DNA of 9,180 nt from Actinomycetes bacterium (GCA_030598355.1 JAUVQD010000039.1:1-9180); one strand, 5' to 3'. Shown: positions 1 through 6,652, counted from the first letter of the stretch. The notes: generated by a model from the letters alone, not told the origin. Numbers and translations are program-made.

Positions 1-60
1 ACCGCTGGAGAGGCCTATCAATTTGGCCGCCAGACCGTAAATGTCCGGGTTCTGGACTAG
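1..60 (+). CDS. 3D-domain cell-wall protein (YabE/RpfB-like), C-terminal end only
   Basis: The first 57 bases are an open frame of 19 residues closed by TAG at 58-60. The peptide contains EAYQFGRQTVNVRVLD, which resembles the end of the 3D domain (named for three conserved Asp residues), where an (A/Y)-x-x-FG-x-(R/Q)TV-x-V-x-VL pattern is usual. Proteins ending in this domain (YabE in Bacillus, some Rpf-like proteins) are secreted peptidoglycan-active enzymes, and their genes commonly lie just before ksgA, as here. The catalytic Asp residues and any G5, DUF348 or signal-peptide regions lie outside the window, so the full architecture is unknown. The gap to ksgA is 35 bases. The call rests on a short tail plus context. 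Confidence 0.6.
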   Translation, partial: TAGEAYQFGRQTVNVRVLD

Positions 61-95
61 AGTTCCAATACGTTAATAATCATCGGTGTTCTTTT

Positions 96-953
96 ATGAA
101 ACTGGTAACGAGAAGCCAAACTTCCGAGATATTAAGGAAGTTTGGCTTCCGTCTTTCTCGAGATCTCGGCCAAAACTTTCTCGTTGACGACAATATTCTG
201 CAAAAAATCTTAAATGCGTCTGACCTGGGACCTAATGACACGATCTTGGAAATCGGCGCCGGCATCGGCACGCTAACAGAAGCTTTGGCAAAAAAAGTGG
301 CCAAGGTGATCTCGGTTGAGATCGACCACAGGCTGATACCAATTCTCTCGCAAACCTTATCCGGCCGCGAAAATGTCAAGATCGTCCACGCGGACGCATT
401 GGATTTAGACGCTGGCCAGTTGACTTTTGACGGTACAAGCGCAACAAAAATGGTGTCAAACCTGCCATATAGCGTAGCGGCTCCGGTTATTCTCAAGTGT
501 TTTATAGAACAAGAAAATATCTCAGAGATGGTCGTTATGATCCAAAGCGAGATCGCGGAACGCATCTTAGCCGACCCGGGAAACAAAAATTACGGAGCTT
601 TTACGGTAAAACTCAGGTACTTCTGTCGAGCCGAAAAACTCATGGCCGTCTCACGACACTCTTTTTTGCCTGAACCAAATATCAATTCTATGGTAATAAA
701 GTTGACTCGTTGGGAAAAACCTCCAGTAGCTATTGATCGCTACCGTCTATTTGAATTGGTGGGTGCCGGGTTCAGCCAAAGAAGAAAAATGCTTGTCAAC
801 TCGGTGTCGGGAGTTTTAAAAATTGACAAGGCTCTGATCGAAGCCGCGCAAGAAGCGGCTGGCTTGTCAAAAAAGACAAGGGCAGAGAATTTGACACTTA
901 CTGAGTTCGCGCGTTTAGCGGAAAAGCTGCAAAACTTAGGTCATTTAAGTTGA
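96..953 (+). CDS. rsmA: 16S rRNA (adenine1518/1519-N6)-dimethyltransferase KsgA
   Basis: This enzyme uses S-adenosylmethionine to dimethylate two adjacent adenines in the loop of 16S rRNA helix 45, a late quality-control step in small-subunit assembly in the cytoplasm. The 285-residue length is normal. Visible motifs are LGQNFL (24-29), the SAM-binding EIGAGIGTLT (52-61), the acidic ribose-binding E75 in VEID, D100 in HADALD, the catalytic NLPY (122-125), the family segment FLPEPNINSMV (190-200) and FSQRRKML (226-233) in the C-terminal rRNA-binding part. ATG at 96 is the only usable start before the LGQNFL block. It has only a weak GGTG (85-88) as a ribosome-binding site. Codons 6-18 form a perfect 14-bp inverted repeat, described separately. 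In many actinobacteria ksgA is followed by ispE; here it is followed by rplM, whose probable promoter overlaps the ksgA stop. Confidence 0.97.
   Translation: MKLVTRSQTSEILRKFGFRLSRDLGQNFLVDDNILQKILNASDLGPNDTILEIGAGIGTLTEALAKKVAKVISVEIDHRLIPILSQTLSGRENVKIVHADALDLDAGQLTFDGTSATKMVSNLPYSVAAPVILKCFIEQENISEMVVMIQSEIAERILADPGNKNYGAFTVKLRYFCRAEKLMAVSRHSFLPEPNINSMVIKLTRWEKPPVAIDRYRLFELVGAGFSQRRKMLVNSVSGVLKIDKALIEAAQEAAGLSKKTRAENLTLTEFARLAEKLQNLGHLS
112..149 (+). repeat. Perfect 14-bp inverted repeat (hairpin) inside the 5' end of ksgA
   Basis: The left arm is GAAGCCAAACTTCC (112-125) and the right arm is GGAAGTTTGGCTTC (136-149), exact reverse complements around the 10-base loop GAGATATTAA. The hairpin begins 17 bases into the coding sequence and covers codons 6-18, which encode a conserved family segment (RSQTSEILRKFGF). 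No T-run follows the right arm, so it does not look like an intrinsic terminator. Its position, at the edge of the initiating ribosome's footprint with a weak Shine-Dalgarno upstream, suggests an mRNA structure that could affect translation. That role is inference. Confidence 0.75.
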
Positions 954-978
954 CATGGTAACCTGTTTTGCTTAGTAT
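950..978 (+). promoter_or_regulatory. Predicted sigma-70-type promoter for rplM-rpsI
   Basis: A perfect -35 hexamer TTGACA (950-955) is followed, after an ideal 17-base spacer, by TAGTAT (973-978), a -10 hexamer matching four of six consensus positions including the first two bases and the last. The -35 overlaps the ksgA stop codon TGA (951-953). Transcription would begin near 985, leaving a leader of about 25 bases before the rplM start. That is too short for an L13-leader type autoregulatory structure. It would let L13 and S9 be made independently of read-through from ksgA. Confidence 0.65.
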
Positions 979-994
979 TGCTTGGTGCCCTTTT

Positions 995-1000
995 GAGGAG
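995..1000 (+). promoter_or_regulatory. Ribosome-binding site that fixes the rplM start
   Basis: GAGGAG lies nine bases before the ATG at 1010. It supports that ATG over an earlier in-frame TTG at 968, which would add 14 non-conserved residues, would lie inside the predicted promoter spacer, and has no such site. Confidence 0.85.
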
Positions 1001-1009
1001 ATTAGCTCG

Positions 1010-1444
1010 ATGAGAACTTATTCAGCAAAACCAAGTGAAATATCTAGACAATGGCATCTCGTTGACGCCAACGGTAAAACGTTGGGACGGCTTTCAAGCG
1101 AGATTGCTAAAATATTGCGCGGCAAACATAAGCCGCAGTTTACGCCACATATAGATACAGGCGATTTTGTCATTGTTATCAACGCTAAAAAAATAGTATT
1201 GACCGGAAAGAAAGCAGAGCAGAAAGTCTATTATCACCATTCTGGATATTTAGGCGGGCTAAAAGAAAAGCCCTTTTCGCGGTTGATAGAAGAGAGACCC
1301 CAGGAAGTAATTACCCGGGCAGTCAAGGGGATGCTGCCGCACAACAAGCTCGGTCGGGTAATGTTGAAGAAACTCAAGGTCTACGCGGGGGAAGAGCATC
1401 CACACGAATCACAGCAACCCGTAGCCCTTAAGTTAGACATTTAG
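1010..1444 (+). CDS. rplM: 50S ribosomal protein L13
   Basis: L13 is an early-assembling protein of the large ribosomal subunit that binds 23S rRNA. From the ATG at 1010 the product has 144 residues, the usual length. Family signatures include [19 protein letters not shown] (15-33), the [22 protein letters not shown] stretch (37-58), the [12 protein letters not shown] segment (74-85), and MLPHNKLGR (108-116) followed by [16 protein letters not shown] (122-137). The in-frame TTG at 968 is rejected because the extra residues are non-conserved and a good Shine-Dalgarno precedes 1010. The gene is followed after seven bases by rpsI, the near-universal pairing. The AGGAG serving rpsI (1443-1447) overlaps this gene's stop codon, suggesting translational coupling. 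Confidence 0.97.
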   Translation: MRTYSAKPSEISRQWHLVDANGKTLGRLSSEIAKILRGKHKPQFTPHIDTGDFVIVINAKKIVLTGKKAEQKVYYHHSGYLGGLKEKPFSRLIEERPQEVITRAVKGMLPHNKLGRVMLKKLKVYAGEEHPHESQQPVALKLDI

Positions 1445-1451
1445 GAGTTCC

Positions 1452-1946
1452 ATGGCAGAAAAAAGTACAGAAAAATCAGAAGATCAAGAAAAACCCGTGG
1501 CGGCTGCCTCGAAGCGAAAACCAAGAAAAACCTCAAAAAAGGTGAATAAAAATGCGCCGGTCTATTATTACGGAACCGGGCGACGCAAGAACGCTGTTGC
1601 CAGAGTCAGACTGACCCCGGGGACAGGCCAGTTCAAAATAAATAACGGCCGGGATTTAAACGCTTATTTCGGACGCTCGACCTTGTGCGCGGCAGTGCAG
1701 CAACCTCTGATAGCTGTTGAACTTCTCGATAAATATGATGTGATCGCGAAAATCGAAGGCGGGGGTTTAAGCGGCCAAGCCGGAGCATTGCGACACGGAA
1801 TAGCTAGAGCTCTCCTAGCGGCAGACGAAGACCTGCGCGCCGAACTAAAAAAAGAAGGATTCTTAACACGTGATCCGCGAATGATAGAACGAAAAAAATA
1901 CGGCTTAAAGAAGGCACGAAAGCGCCCGCAATTCTCAAAACGTTAA
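1452..1946 (+). CDS. rpsI: 30S ribosomal protein S9 with a charged N-terminal extension
   Basis: S9 is a small-subunit protein whose basic C-terminal tail reaches the P-site tRNA. The conserved core starts near residue 37 ([18 protein letters not shown], 37-54), continues with [19 protein letters not shown] (103-121) and [17 protein letters not shown] (141-157), and ends in the family tail KRPQFSKR. The total of 164 residues is about 35 longer than the roughly 130-residue form. The extra part is a low-complexity, Lys/Glu/Pro/Ala-rich segment at residues 1-36, of the kind found in actinobacterial S9 proteins. The ATG has a well-placed AGGAG (1443-1447), so the extension is probably real rather than a start-site error. 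It is cotranscribed with rplM. Confidence 0.97.
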   Translation: MAEKSTEKSEDQEKPVAAASKRKPRKTSKKVNKNAPVYYYGTGRRKNAVARVRLTPGTGQFKINNGRDLNAYFGRSTLCAAVQQPLIAVELLDKYDVIAKIEGGGLSGQAGALRHGIARALLAADEDLRAELKKEGFLTRDPRMIERKKYGLKKARKRPQFSKR

Positions 1947-1963
1947 TCTCTTTTTAAACCACT

Positions 1964-3016
1964 TTGTTTCAACAGCAAAGATATCCTCTGCTAACCATAG
2001 ATCTAGGCAAAATCAGGGACAATACCAAATACGCTGTTTCAACAGCAACTGATTTAAAGGTATTTGGCGTTACCAAGGGGTGCGCGGGAGCCGCCCCCGT
2101 TGCCCAAGCGATGATAGATGGCGGCGTTGCCGGCTTAGCCGACTCTCGACTGCTCAACCTAAAAACTTTAAGAAAATGCTTCCCTGATTTACAGCTACTG
2201 TCATTGAGACAGCCAATGGTTGAAGAAATACCCGAAATTATGGATCTTGGCGCTAATATGATCATCAGTGATCCGGCAATCTTCCCGAGGCTAACCGCAA
2301 TTTGTGATCAACTTGGTCGACGCCAAAAGGTCCTCGTCATGATCGAAGTCGGTGACGGCCGCGAAGGCCTGGCACCGAAAGATTTCTTGGCCCTCGCTGC
2401 TAACATAAAAAAATGGCCCGCTCTTGATTTCGTCGGCATCGCCGCGAACGTCGGCTGCTGCGGAAGTCAAATCAGCAGCCTGGCAGCAATAGAAATACTT
2501 TGCGACCTCGCAGACAAAAGTCGATCGATCGGCGTAAACCTTGATATAGTTTCAGCCGGCAATAGTAGCTGCTGGAAATTGTTGACGGCGGGCTCAATTC
2601 CCCGATCAGCAAACCAGTTGCGTCTGGGCGAACTTCTTTTACTCGGCAATGAAACTGAGACGAATAAACCGGCTGCTGGTTTTCACCAAAATGCCTGCCT
2701 CCTTCAGGTGGAAGTGCTGGAGACATCGGTCAAACAAGGAGAGCAACAATTTATAGTTGCTGCTGGTTGTCAGGATATTGGCCGAGGCTTCCTAAAGCCC
2801 TTGAATACGAAAATGAAATTGACCAGGATCACAAGCGACCACGCGGTACTTAAGTCAGGGTCCGATCAAAACTTAAAAACCGGTGATGTTGTGACACTTA
2901 TTCCATCATATTTCGCCCTGCAATCGCTATCTGCTTCGCCGCATGTAAGAAGAGCCTTTATAAGATATAATAATGAACGTGTTCAGCTCGCAATCGGCAA
3001 TAACCAGGTATTTTAA
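1964..3016 (+). CDS. PLP-dependent alanine/ornithine racemase family protein (Orr-like)
   Basis: This 350-residue protein belongs to the fold-III PLP enzymes with an alanine-racemase-type N-terminal barrel, and looks most like the alanine/ornithine racemase (Orr/YhfX-like) subgroup rather than true Alr. The probable PLP lysine is K38 in VFGVTKGC. Other family-like blocks are LADSRLLNL (58-66), VLVMIEVGDGREGL (123-136), VSAGNSS (196-202), LRLGELLLLG (219-228) and, in the beta-rich C-terminal part, CQDIGR (269-274) with SDHAVL (291-296). Members interconvert L- and D-amino acids; ornithine, alanine or another substrate cannot be chosen from sequence. TTG at 1964 is the only possible start: an in-frame stop lies at 1955-1957 and the next ATG falls after K38. 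No clear Shine-Dalgarno is visible. It follows rpsI by 17 bases and precedes glmM by 67, in a wall-precursor setting that suggests a D-amino acid for the envelope. Confidence 0.8.
   Translation: MFQQQRYPLLTIDLGKIRDNTKYAVSTATDLKVFGVTKGCAGAAPVAQAMIDGGVAGLADSRLLNLKTLRKCFPDLQLLSLRQPMVEEIPEIMDLGANMIISDPAIFPRLTAICDQLGRRQKVLVMIEVGDGREGLAPKDFLALAANIKKWPALDFVGIAANVGCCGSQISSLAAIEILCDLADKSRSIGVNLDIVSAGNSSCWKLLTAGSIPRSANQLRLGELLLLGNETETNKPAAGFHQNACLLQVEVLETSVKQGEQQFIVAAGCQDIGRGFLKPLNTKMKLTRITSDHAVLKSGSDQNLKTGDVVTLIPSYFALQSLSASPHVRRAFIRYNNERVQLAIGNNQVF
1965..2048 (+). repeat. 14-bp direct repeat across the racemase start codon
   Basis: The sequence TGTTTCAACAGCAA occurs at 1965-1978 and again, identically, at 2035-2048, exactly 70 bases apart. 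The first copy includes the last two bases of the TTG start codon. The offset is not a multiple of three, so the copies encode different peptides (MFQQQ versus AVSTAT), which rules out a duplicated protein motif. Each copy contains the small inverted repeat TGTT-TC-AACA, which could be operator-like. A function is not established. Confidence 0.55.
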
Positions 3017-3073
3017 TCACATTATTAGTCTAGAAATTGTGAGAATTGGTTAAATCTAAAAAACTAAAACTAG

Positions 3074-3079
3074 AGGAGG
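3074..3079 (+). promoter_or_regulatory. Strong ribosome-binding site supporting a TTG start for glmM
   Basis: AGGAGG, a full Shine-Dalgarno match, lies four bases before the TTG at 3084. The rest of the intergenic stretch (3017-3073) is A/T-rich and shows no convincing promoter or terminator. Confidence 0.85.
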
Positions 3080-3083
3080 GCAA

Positions 3084-4406
3084 TTGCCCAGACTTTTTGG
3101 TACAGATGGTGTTCGCGGCATAGCTAATCAAGATCTAACCCCGGAGTTGGCCTTCAAGCTCGGTATGGCTGGCGCTAAATTTTTGTCGCCGGAAATTGGC
3201 AGCATAGCGCTCGGGCGTGACACTCGCCGCTCTGGCGATATGTTACAAAGCGCGCTGGCCAGCGGAATATGCGCAGCGGGAAACGATGTAATTGATCTCG
3301 GCGTTCTGCCGACGCCAGCTTTGGCCTGGCTCATTCAAAAATTGGGAGCTGGAGGGGGCGCTATGGTGTCGGCTTCTCATAATCCATCGGAATATAATGG
3401 CATTAAATTCTTTGCCTCAGAGGGCGTCAAATTATCCGAAGAAAACGAAGAAGCCATTGAGGAACTGTTAGAGAAAAGCAGTGAGGGCAGGGCGAGTGGC
3501 AAATCCACCGGCAGGATAATAGACAGAAGAGACGCGATTGAGCTTTACATAGATCATGTCTGTTCCGGGGCTCACGGGGAGATCAACCTAAATGTCGCCA
3601 TAGATTGCGCGAATGGCGCTGCCTACAAAATTGGGCCCGAAGTTTTTCAACGACTGGGAATCACGCCAACGACCCTCGGTATTGAACCAGATGGCTTGAA
3701 CATAAACGATAACTGTGGCTCTACTCACATGGGGGCTCTAGCGAAAGTAGTCAAATCCGGCGACTTTGATGTCGGTCTCGCTTTTGATGGCGATACCGAT
3801 CGAATGTTGGCAATTGATGAAAATGGAACCTTCATTGATGGTGATCACATCATGGCCATCTGCGCGAAACACCGTCTTGAAAAAGGGAAGCTCAACCCCC
3901 CAGCAATTTGCGTCACCGTTATGACTAATATCGGCTTTGATTTAGCCATGCGCGATCTAGGCATCGAGGTCCATAAAACAAATGTCGGGGATCGTTTCGT
4001 ACTAAAAGAAATGGTTATGAATGACATCACAATTGGTGGCGAGCAATCCGGCCACATAATTTTCCATGATCGCAATTCCACAGGCGATGGCATCATCACG
4101 GCCATTGAACTCCTATCAATCATGCGTGACACTAATAAACCGCTTTCTGAGCTGACAAAAGTCATGACCACTTTTCCGCAAGTGATGAGAAACTTGAAAG
4201 CCGACGGAGTAAAACACGTGGCCGAATCTGCGAGCGTTCTGGAGGCTATTGCCGCCGGACAACGAGAATTAGGAGATCGCGGAAGAGTATTGGTTAGGCC
4301 GTCCGGCACAGAACCTGTGATCAGGGTTATGGTTGAGTCCGACAGTCAGGAAAAAGCTGAACGAATTGCCGGCAATATCTGCCAGGTAATTGAGGGTCAA
4401 ATATAG
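3084..4406 (+). CDS. glmM: Phosphoglucosamine mutase
   Basis: GlmM converts glucosamine-6-phosphate to glucosamine-1-phosphate, the second step toward UDP-N-acetylglucosamine for peptidoglycan. All four alpha-D-phosphohexomutase signatures are present: the phosphoserine loop VSASHNP with S98 as the expected phosphorylated residue, the metal-binding DGDTDR (235-240), the sugar-recognition loop GEQSGH (319-324), and the phosphate-binding RPSGTEP (405-411). The N-terminus MPRLFGTDGVRG is typical of GlmM, and its 440 residues are close to the usual 445-450. Translation starts at TTG 3084, directed by the strong AGGAGG at 3074-3079. The stop codon is one base from the glmS ATG, so the two pathway enzymes are almost certainly cotranslated from one message. 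Confidence 0.97.
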   Translation: MPRLFGTDGVRGIANQDLTPELAFKLGMAGAKFLSPEIGSIALGRDTRRSGDMLQSALASGICAAGNDVIDLGVLPTPALAWLIQKLGAGGGAMVSASHNPSEYNGIKFFASEGVKLSEENEEAIEELLEKSSEGRASGKSTGRIIDRRDAIELYIDHVCSGAHGEINLNVAIDCANGAAYKIGPEVFQRLGITPTTLGIEPDGLNINDNCGSTHMGALAKVVKSGDFDVGLAFDGDTDRMLAIDENGTFIDGDHIMAICAKHRLEKGKLNPPAICVTVMTNIGFDLAMRDLGIEVHKTNVGDRFVLKEMVMNDITIGGEQSGHIIFHDRNSTGDGIITAIELLSIMRDTNKPLSELTKVMTTFPQVMRNLKADGVKHVAESASVLEAIAAGQRELGDRGRVLVRPSGTEPVIRVMVESDSQEKAERIAGNICQVIEGQI

Positions 4407-4407
4407 T

Positions 4408-6231
4408 ATGTGCGGGATAATTGGTTTCGTTGGCAACCAGACATCAGCCCCGATTTTGATACAGGGCTTATCGCGGCTTGAATATAGGGGCTATGATTCC
4501 GCCGGTATCGCGATTCTTAAAAATGATGGGCTCAAGTTAATCAGACGAGAAGGGAACCTCGCAAAATTGCAGGAATCCCTTAATTACGACGAATTCAACG
4601 ATACTCTAGGGATTGGGCATACGCGATGGGCAACGCACGGGGCGCCTTCTGAGGCCAATGCCCACCCGCATCTGGACTGCAGAGGAAAAATCGCGATCGT
4701 CCATAATGGAATAATCGAGAATTTTCATGAACTCAGAACGCAACTAAAAAAGAGGGGACATACGCTTCGCTCCGAAACAGATACCGAGGTTATTGCCCAC
4801 CTGATTGAGGAAGAATATCATGGAGATCTTTTCGCGGCCACGAAAGCGGCCCTTAGTCTAGTCGAAGGGTCATTTGCGCTGGCCGTCATTTCGTCAGACT
4901 CTCCTGACGTTCTGATCGGAGCCCGAAAAGACAGTCCTTTGATCGTCGGGATTTCTGACACCGGATTTTTTCTTGCGTCTGATATCCCTGCTATTTTGGA
5001 CTATACAAATCAAATTGTCTTGCTCGAAAATGGAGAGATTGCTGAACTTTCACAAAAAGAATATCGAATTGAAGACCTTGATGGCAATGTGGTAAACCGA
5101 TCAAGCATGACTATTGACTGGGATGCCGCGGCTGCGGAAAAAAGCGGCTACGAAGATTTCATGCTCAAAGAGATACACGAACAACCCATGGCGGTCAGAG
5201 AGACCATGCGAGGACGTGTCTTTGACGACGGGATCGTCCGTCTGCCGGATCTGGGGTTAACTGACGGCGAACTGAAAAAAATCAAAAAGATAACAGTTGT
5301 CGCCTGCGGTACGTCACTACACGCGGGCTTACTCGCAAAACAAGTAATTGAGCGGTGGATACGTATGCCGGTTGAAGTTGATTGCTCTTCTGAGTTTCGA
5401 TATCGAAAACCCATTGTTGACAAGGACAGCCTAATCATTGCCATCTCTCAATCCGGTGAGACAGCGGATACCCTAGCTGGTGTCGCTATCGCAAAAGCTC
5501 AAGGGGCAAAAATCCTAGCGATCACTAATGTTGTCGGCAGTACGATTACCAGGGAGTCGGATGGATGTATTTATACCTTCGCCGGGCCCGAAATAGGAGT
5601 AGCAGCTACAAAAACCTTCATTGCGCAAATGACCGCCTTAAACCTCTTGGGGCTCGTTTTAGCTGAGGTTTTTGATAAAACCAGTGAAGAAACCATTGCC
5701 ACCGCCAAAGAGCTTCTGTCTATTCCGAAAAAGATCGAAACGATATTATCGAAAACCGATATCCTCATGGACTGGGCAAAATCCTATCACGAGGCCCACG
5801 ACTTCTTATTCCTAGGCCGGAGCGCCAGCTACCCCATGGCTATGGAGGGAGCGCTAAAACTAAAAGAAATCTCATATATACATGCCGAAGGCTATCCGGC
5901 CGGCGAGATGAAACACGGTCCAATCGCCTTGATTAACCCAGGTTTGCCAATTGTCGTCATTGCGCCAAAAGACTCGGTCTATGAAAAAATTGTCAGCAAT
6001 ATTTATGAAGCGAGAGCGCGGGGCGGAACTATTTTGGCAATCTCCACTGAAGGAGATCAAGATATAGCCAATCACGTTGACGGTTGCTTCTTTATACCAC
6101 AAACTCTAGAAACCCTAACCCCGCTGCTCTCGGTCATTCCCTTACAGCTTCTCGCCTACTATATTGCTAAATTGCGTGGATGCAATGTTGACCAACCGCG
6201 CAACCTTGCCAAAAGCGTAACCGTCGAATAA
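4408..6231 (+). CDS. glmS: Glutamine--fructose-6-phosphate aminotransferase (isomerizing)
   Basis: GlmS makes glucosamine-6-phosphate from fructose-6-phosphate using ammonia from glutamine, the committed step of amino-sugar synthesis, and supplies GlmM. The ATG at 4408 is chosen because the second codon is the catalytic cysteine (MCGIIGFVG), which must be N-terminal after Met removal; an in-frame upstream start at 4390 would bury it. The glutaminase domain (2-about 240) shows EYRGYDSAGIA, HTRWATHG (71-78), HNGIIEN (99-105) and SETDTEV. Two SIS isomerase domains follow: VACGTSLHAG (298-307) and ISQSGETADTLA (346-357), then FLGRSASYPMAMEGALKLKE with GEMKHGPIAL. The C-terminal tail NLAKSVTVE carries the conserved lysine (K602). 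At 607 residues it is full length. The one-base gap after glmM leaves no room for a glmS ribozyme. GAGGG at 4392-4396 is a plausible ribosome-binding site. Confidence 0.98.
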   Translation: MCGIIGFVGNQTSAPILIQGLSRLEYRGYDSAGIAILKNDGLKLIRREGNLAKLQESLNYDEFNDTLGIGHTRWATHGAPSEANAHPHLDCRGKIAIVHNGIIENFHELRTQLKKRGHTLRSETDTEVIAHLIEEEYHGDLFAATKAALSLVEGSFALAVISSDSPDVLIGARKDSPLIVGISDTGFFLASDIPAILDYTNQIVLLENGEIAELSQKEYRIEDLDGNVVNRSSMTIDWDAAAAEKSGYEDFMLKEIHEQPMAVRETMRGRVFDDGIVRLPDLGLTDGELKKIKKITVVACGTSLHAGLLAKQVIERWIRMPVEVDCSSEFRYRKPIVDKDSLIIAISQSGETADTLAGVAIAKAQGAKILAITNVVGSTITRESDGCIYTFAGPEIGVAATKTFIAQMTALNLLGLVLAEVFDKTSEETIATAKELLSIPKKIETILSKTDILMDWAKSYHEAHDFLFLGRSASYPMAMEGALKLKEISYIHAEGYPAGEMKHGPIALINPGLPIVVIAPKDSVYEKIVSNIYEARARGGTILAISTEGDQDIANHVDGCFFIPQTLETLTPLLSVIPLQLLAYYIAKLRGCNVDQPRNLAKSVTVE

Positions 6232-6233
6232 AT

Positions 6234-6614
6234 ATGATAAAAGGCGTTGGTATCGATATCGTCGAAATCAGTCGCATTAAAAAGGCGATCACAAAGCGCG
6301 GCCGTTTTACTCAACGTGTCTTCACTAAATCCGAAAGAGAGTACTGTCAAAGCAGACCTCGTCCATGGAGGCATTTCGCGGCTAGATTCGCGGCCAAAGA
6401 GGCGGTAAGCAAAGCTCTCGGCACAGGCAAAAGCGGTATGAGTTGGACCGACATTGAAATCGCCAGAGACGAAAAGGGACGGCCACATATTTTGCTTTCC
6501 GGGGGCGGAGCTCAAAGGGCTCGAGAAAATGGGGTTAAAGAGGTCGCGATCAGCCTCTCTTTTGACAAAAACAGCGCCGTGGCGTCGGCTATCGCAATTG
6601 GCTCTGGCGACTAA
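6234..6614 (+). CDS. acpS: Holo-[acyl-carrier-protein] synthase
   Basis: AcpS transfers 4'-phosphopantetheine from coenzyme A to the serine of apo-acyl carrier protein, activating it for fatty acid synthesis in the cytoplasm. The 126-residue length is typical. The N-terminal VGIDIVEISRI block holds the metal ligand D8, and FAARFAAKEAVSKALGTG (48-65) holds E56 and K60 of the phosphopantetheinyl-transferase signature. WTDIEIARDEKGRPHILLSGGG (71-92) is the usual middle segment. Near the C-terminus the family's S-(I/L)-(S/T)-H pattern reads SLSFD, lacking the histidine, but that position also varies in other AcpS proteins. The ATG lies two bases after the glmS stop with no Shine-Dalgarno, so translation probably depends on coupling to glmS. 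The acpS-nnr-alr order is common in Gram-positive bacteria. Confidence 0.95.
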   Translation: MIKGVGIDIVEISRIKKAITKRGRFTQRVFTKSEREYCQSRPRPWRHFAARFAAKEAVSKALGTGKSGMSWTDIEIARDEKGRPHILLSGGGAQRARENGVKEVAISLSFDKNSAVASAIAIGSGD

Positions 6615-6652
6615 ACCTTCTATATTCCCTCTTTTTCATTTAATCTGTAACC

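Noticed and set aside
43..57. Six-pair stem at the end of the 3D-domain gene as a terminator before ksgA
   Set aside because: It contains a G-T pair and a three-base loop and is not followed by a T-run.
968..1009. Possible upstream TTG start for rplM adding 14 residues
   Set aside because: The added residues are not conserved in L13, lie inside the predicted promoter region, and have no ribosome-binding site; GAGGAG is well placed for the ATG at 1010.
1256..1277. GGGCT/AGCCC stem followed by TTTT within rplM, resembling a terminator
   Set aside because: The stem is only five pairs with an A-rich loop, the T-run is four bases, and it lies in the middle of an essential gene.
2453..2480. 8-bp GC-rich inverted repeat GGCTGCTG/CAGCAGCC inside the racemase gene
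   Set aside because: An 8-bp match with a 12-base loop is expected by chance a few times in a window this size, and nothing in its position suggests a role.
2966..2971. TATAAT hexamer near the end of the racemase gene as a promoter for glmM
   Set aside because: No acceptable -35 hexamer is found 16-18 bases upstream; the A/T-rich codons explain it.
4390..4407. Possible upstream start for glmS adding six residues
   Set aside because: It would bury the catalytic cysteine that must be the N-terminal residue after Met removal; ATG at 4408 gives MCGIIGF.
3017..4407. glmS ribozyme upstream of glmS or glmM
   Set aside because: glmM and glmS are one base apart and the gap before glmM is only 67 bases, too short and without the expected helices.
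6535..6600. AcpS lacking the histidine of the S-x-S/T-H pattern (reads SLSFD)
   Set aside because: That position also lacks histidine in E. coli AcpS, and the metal ligands D8 and E56 and lysine K60 are intact, so there is no reason to call the enzyme inactive.
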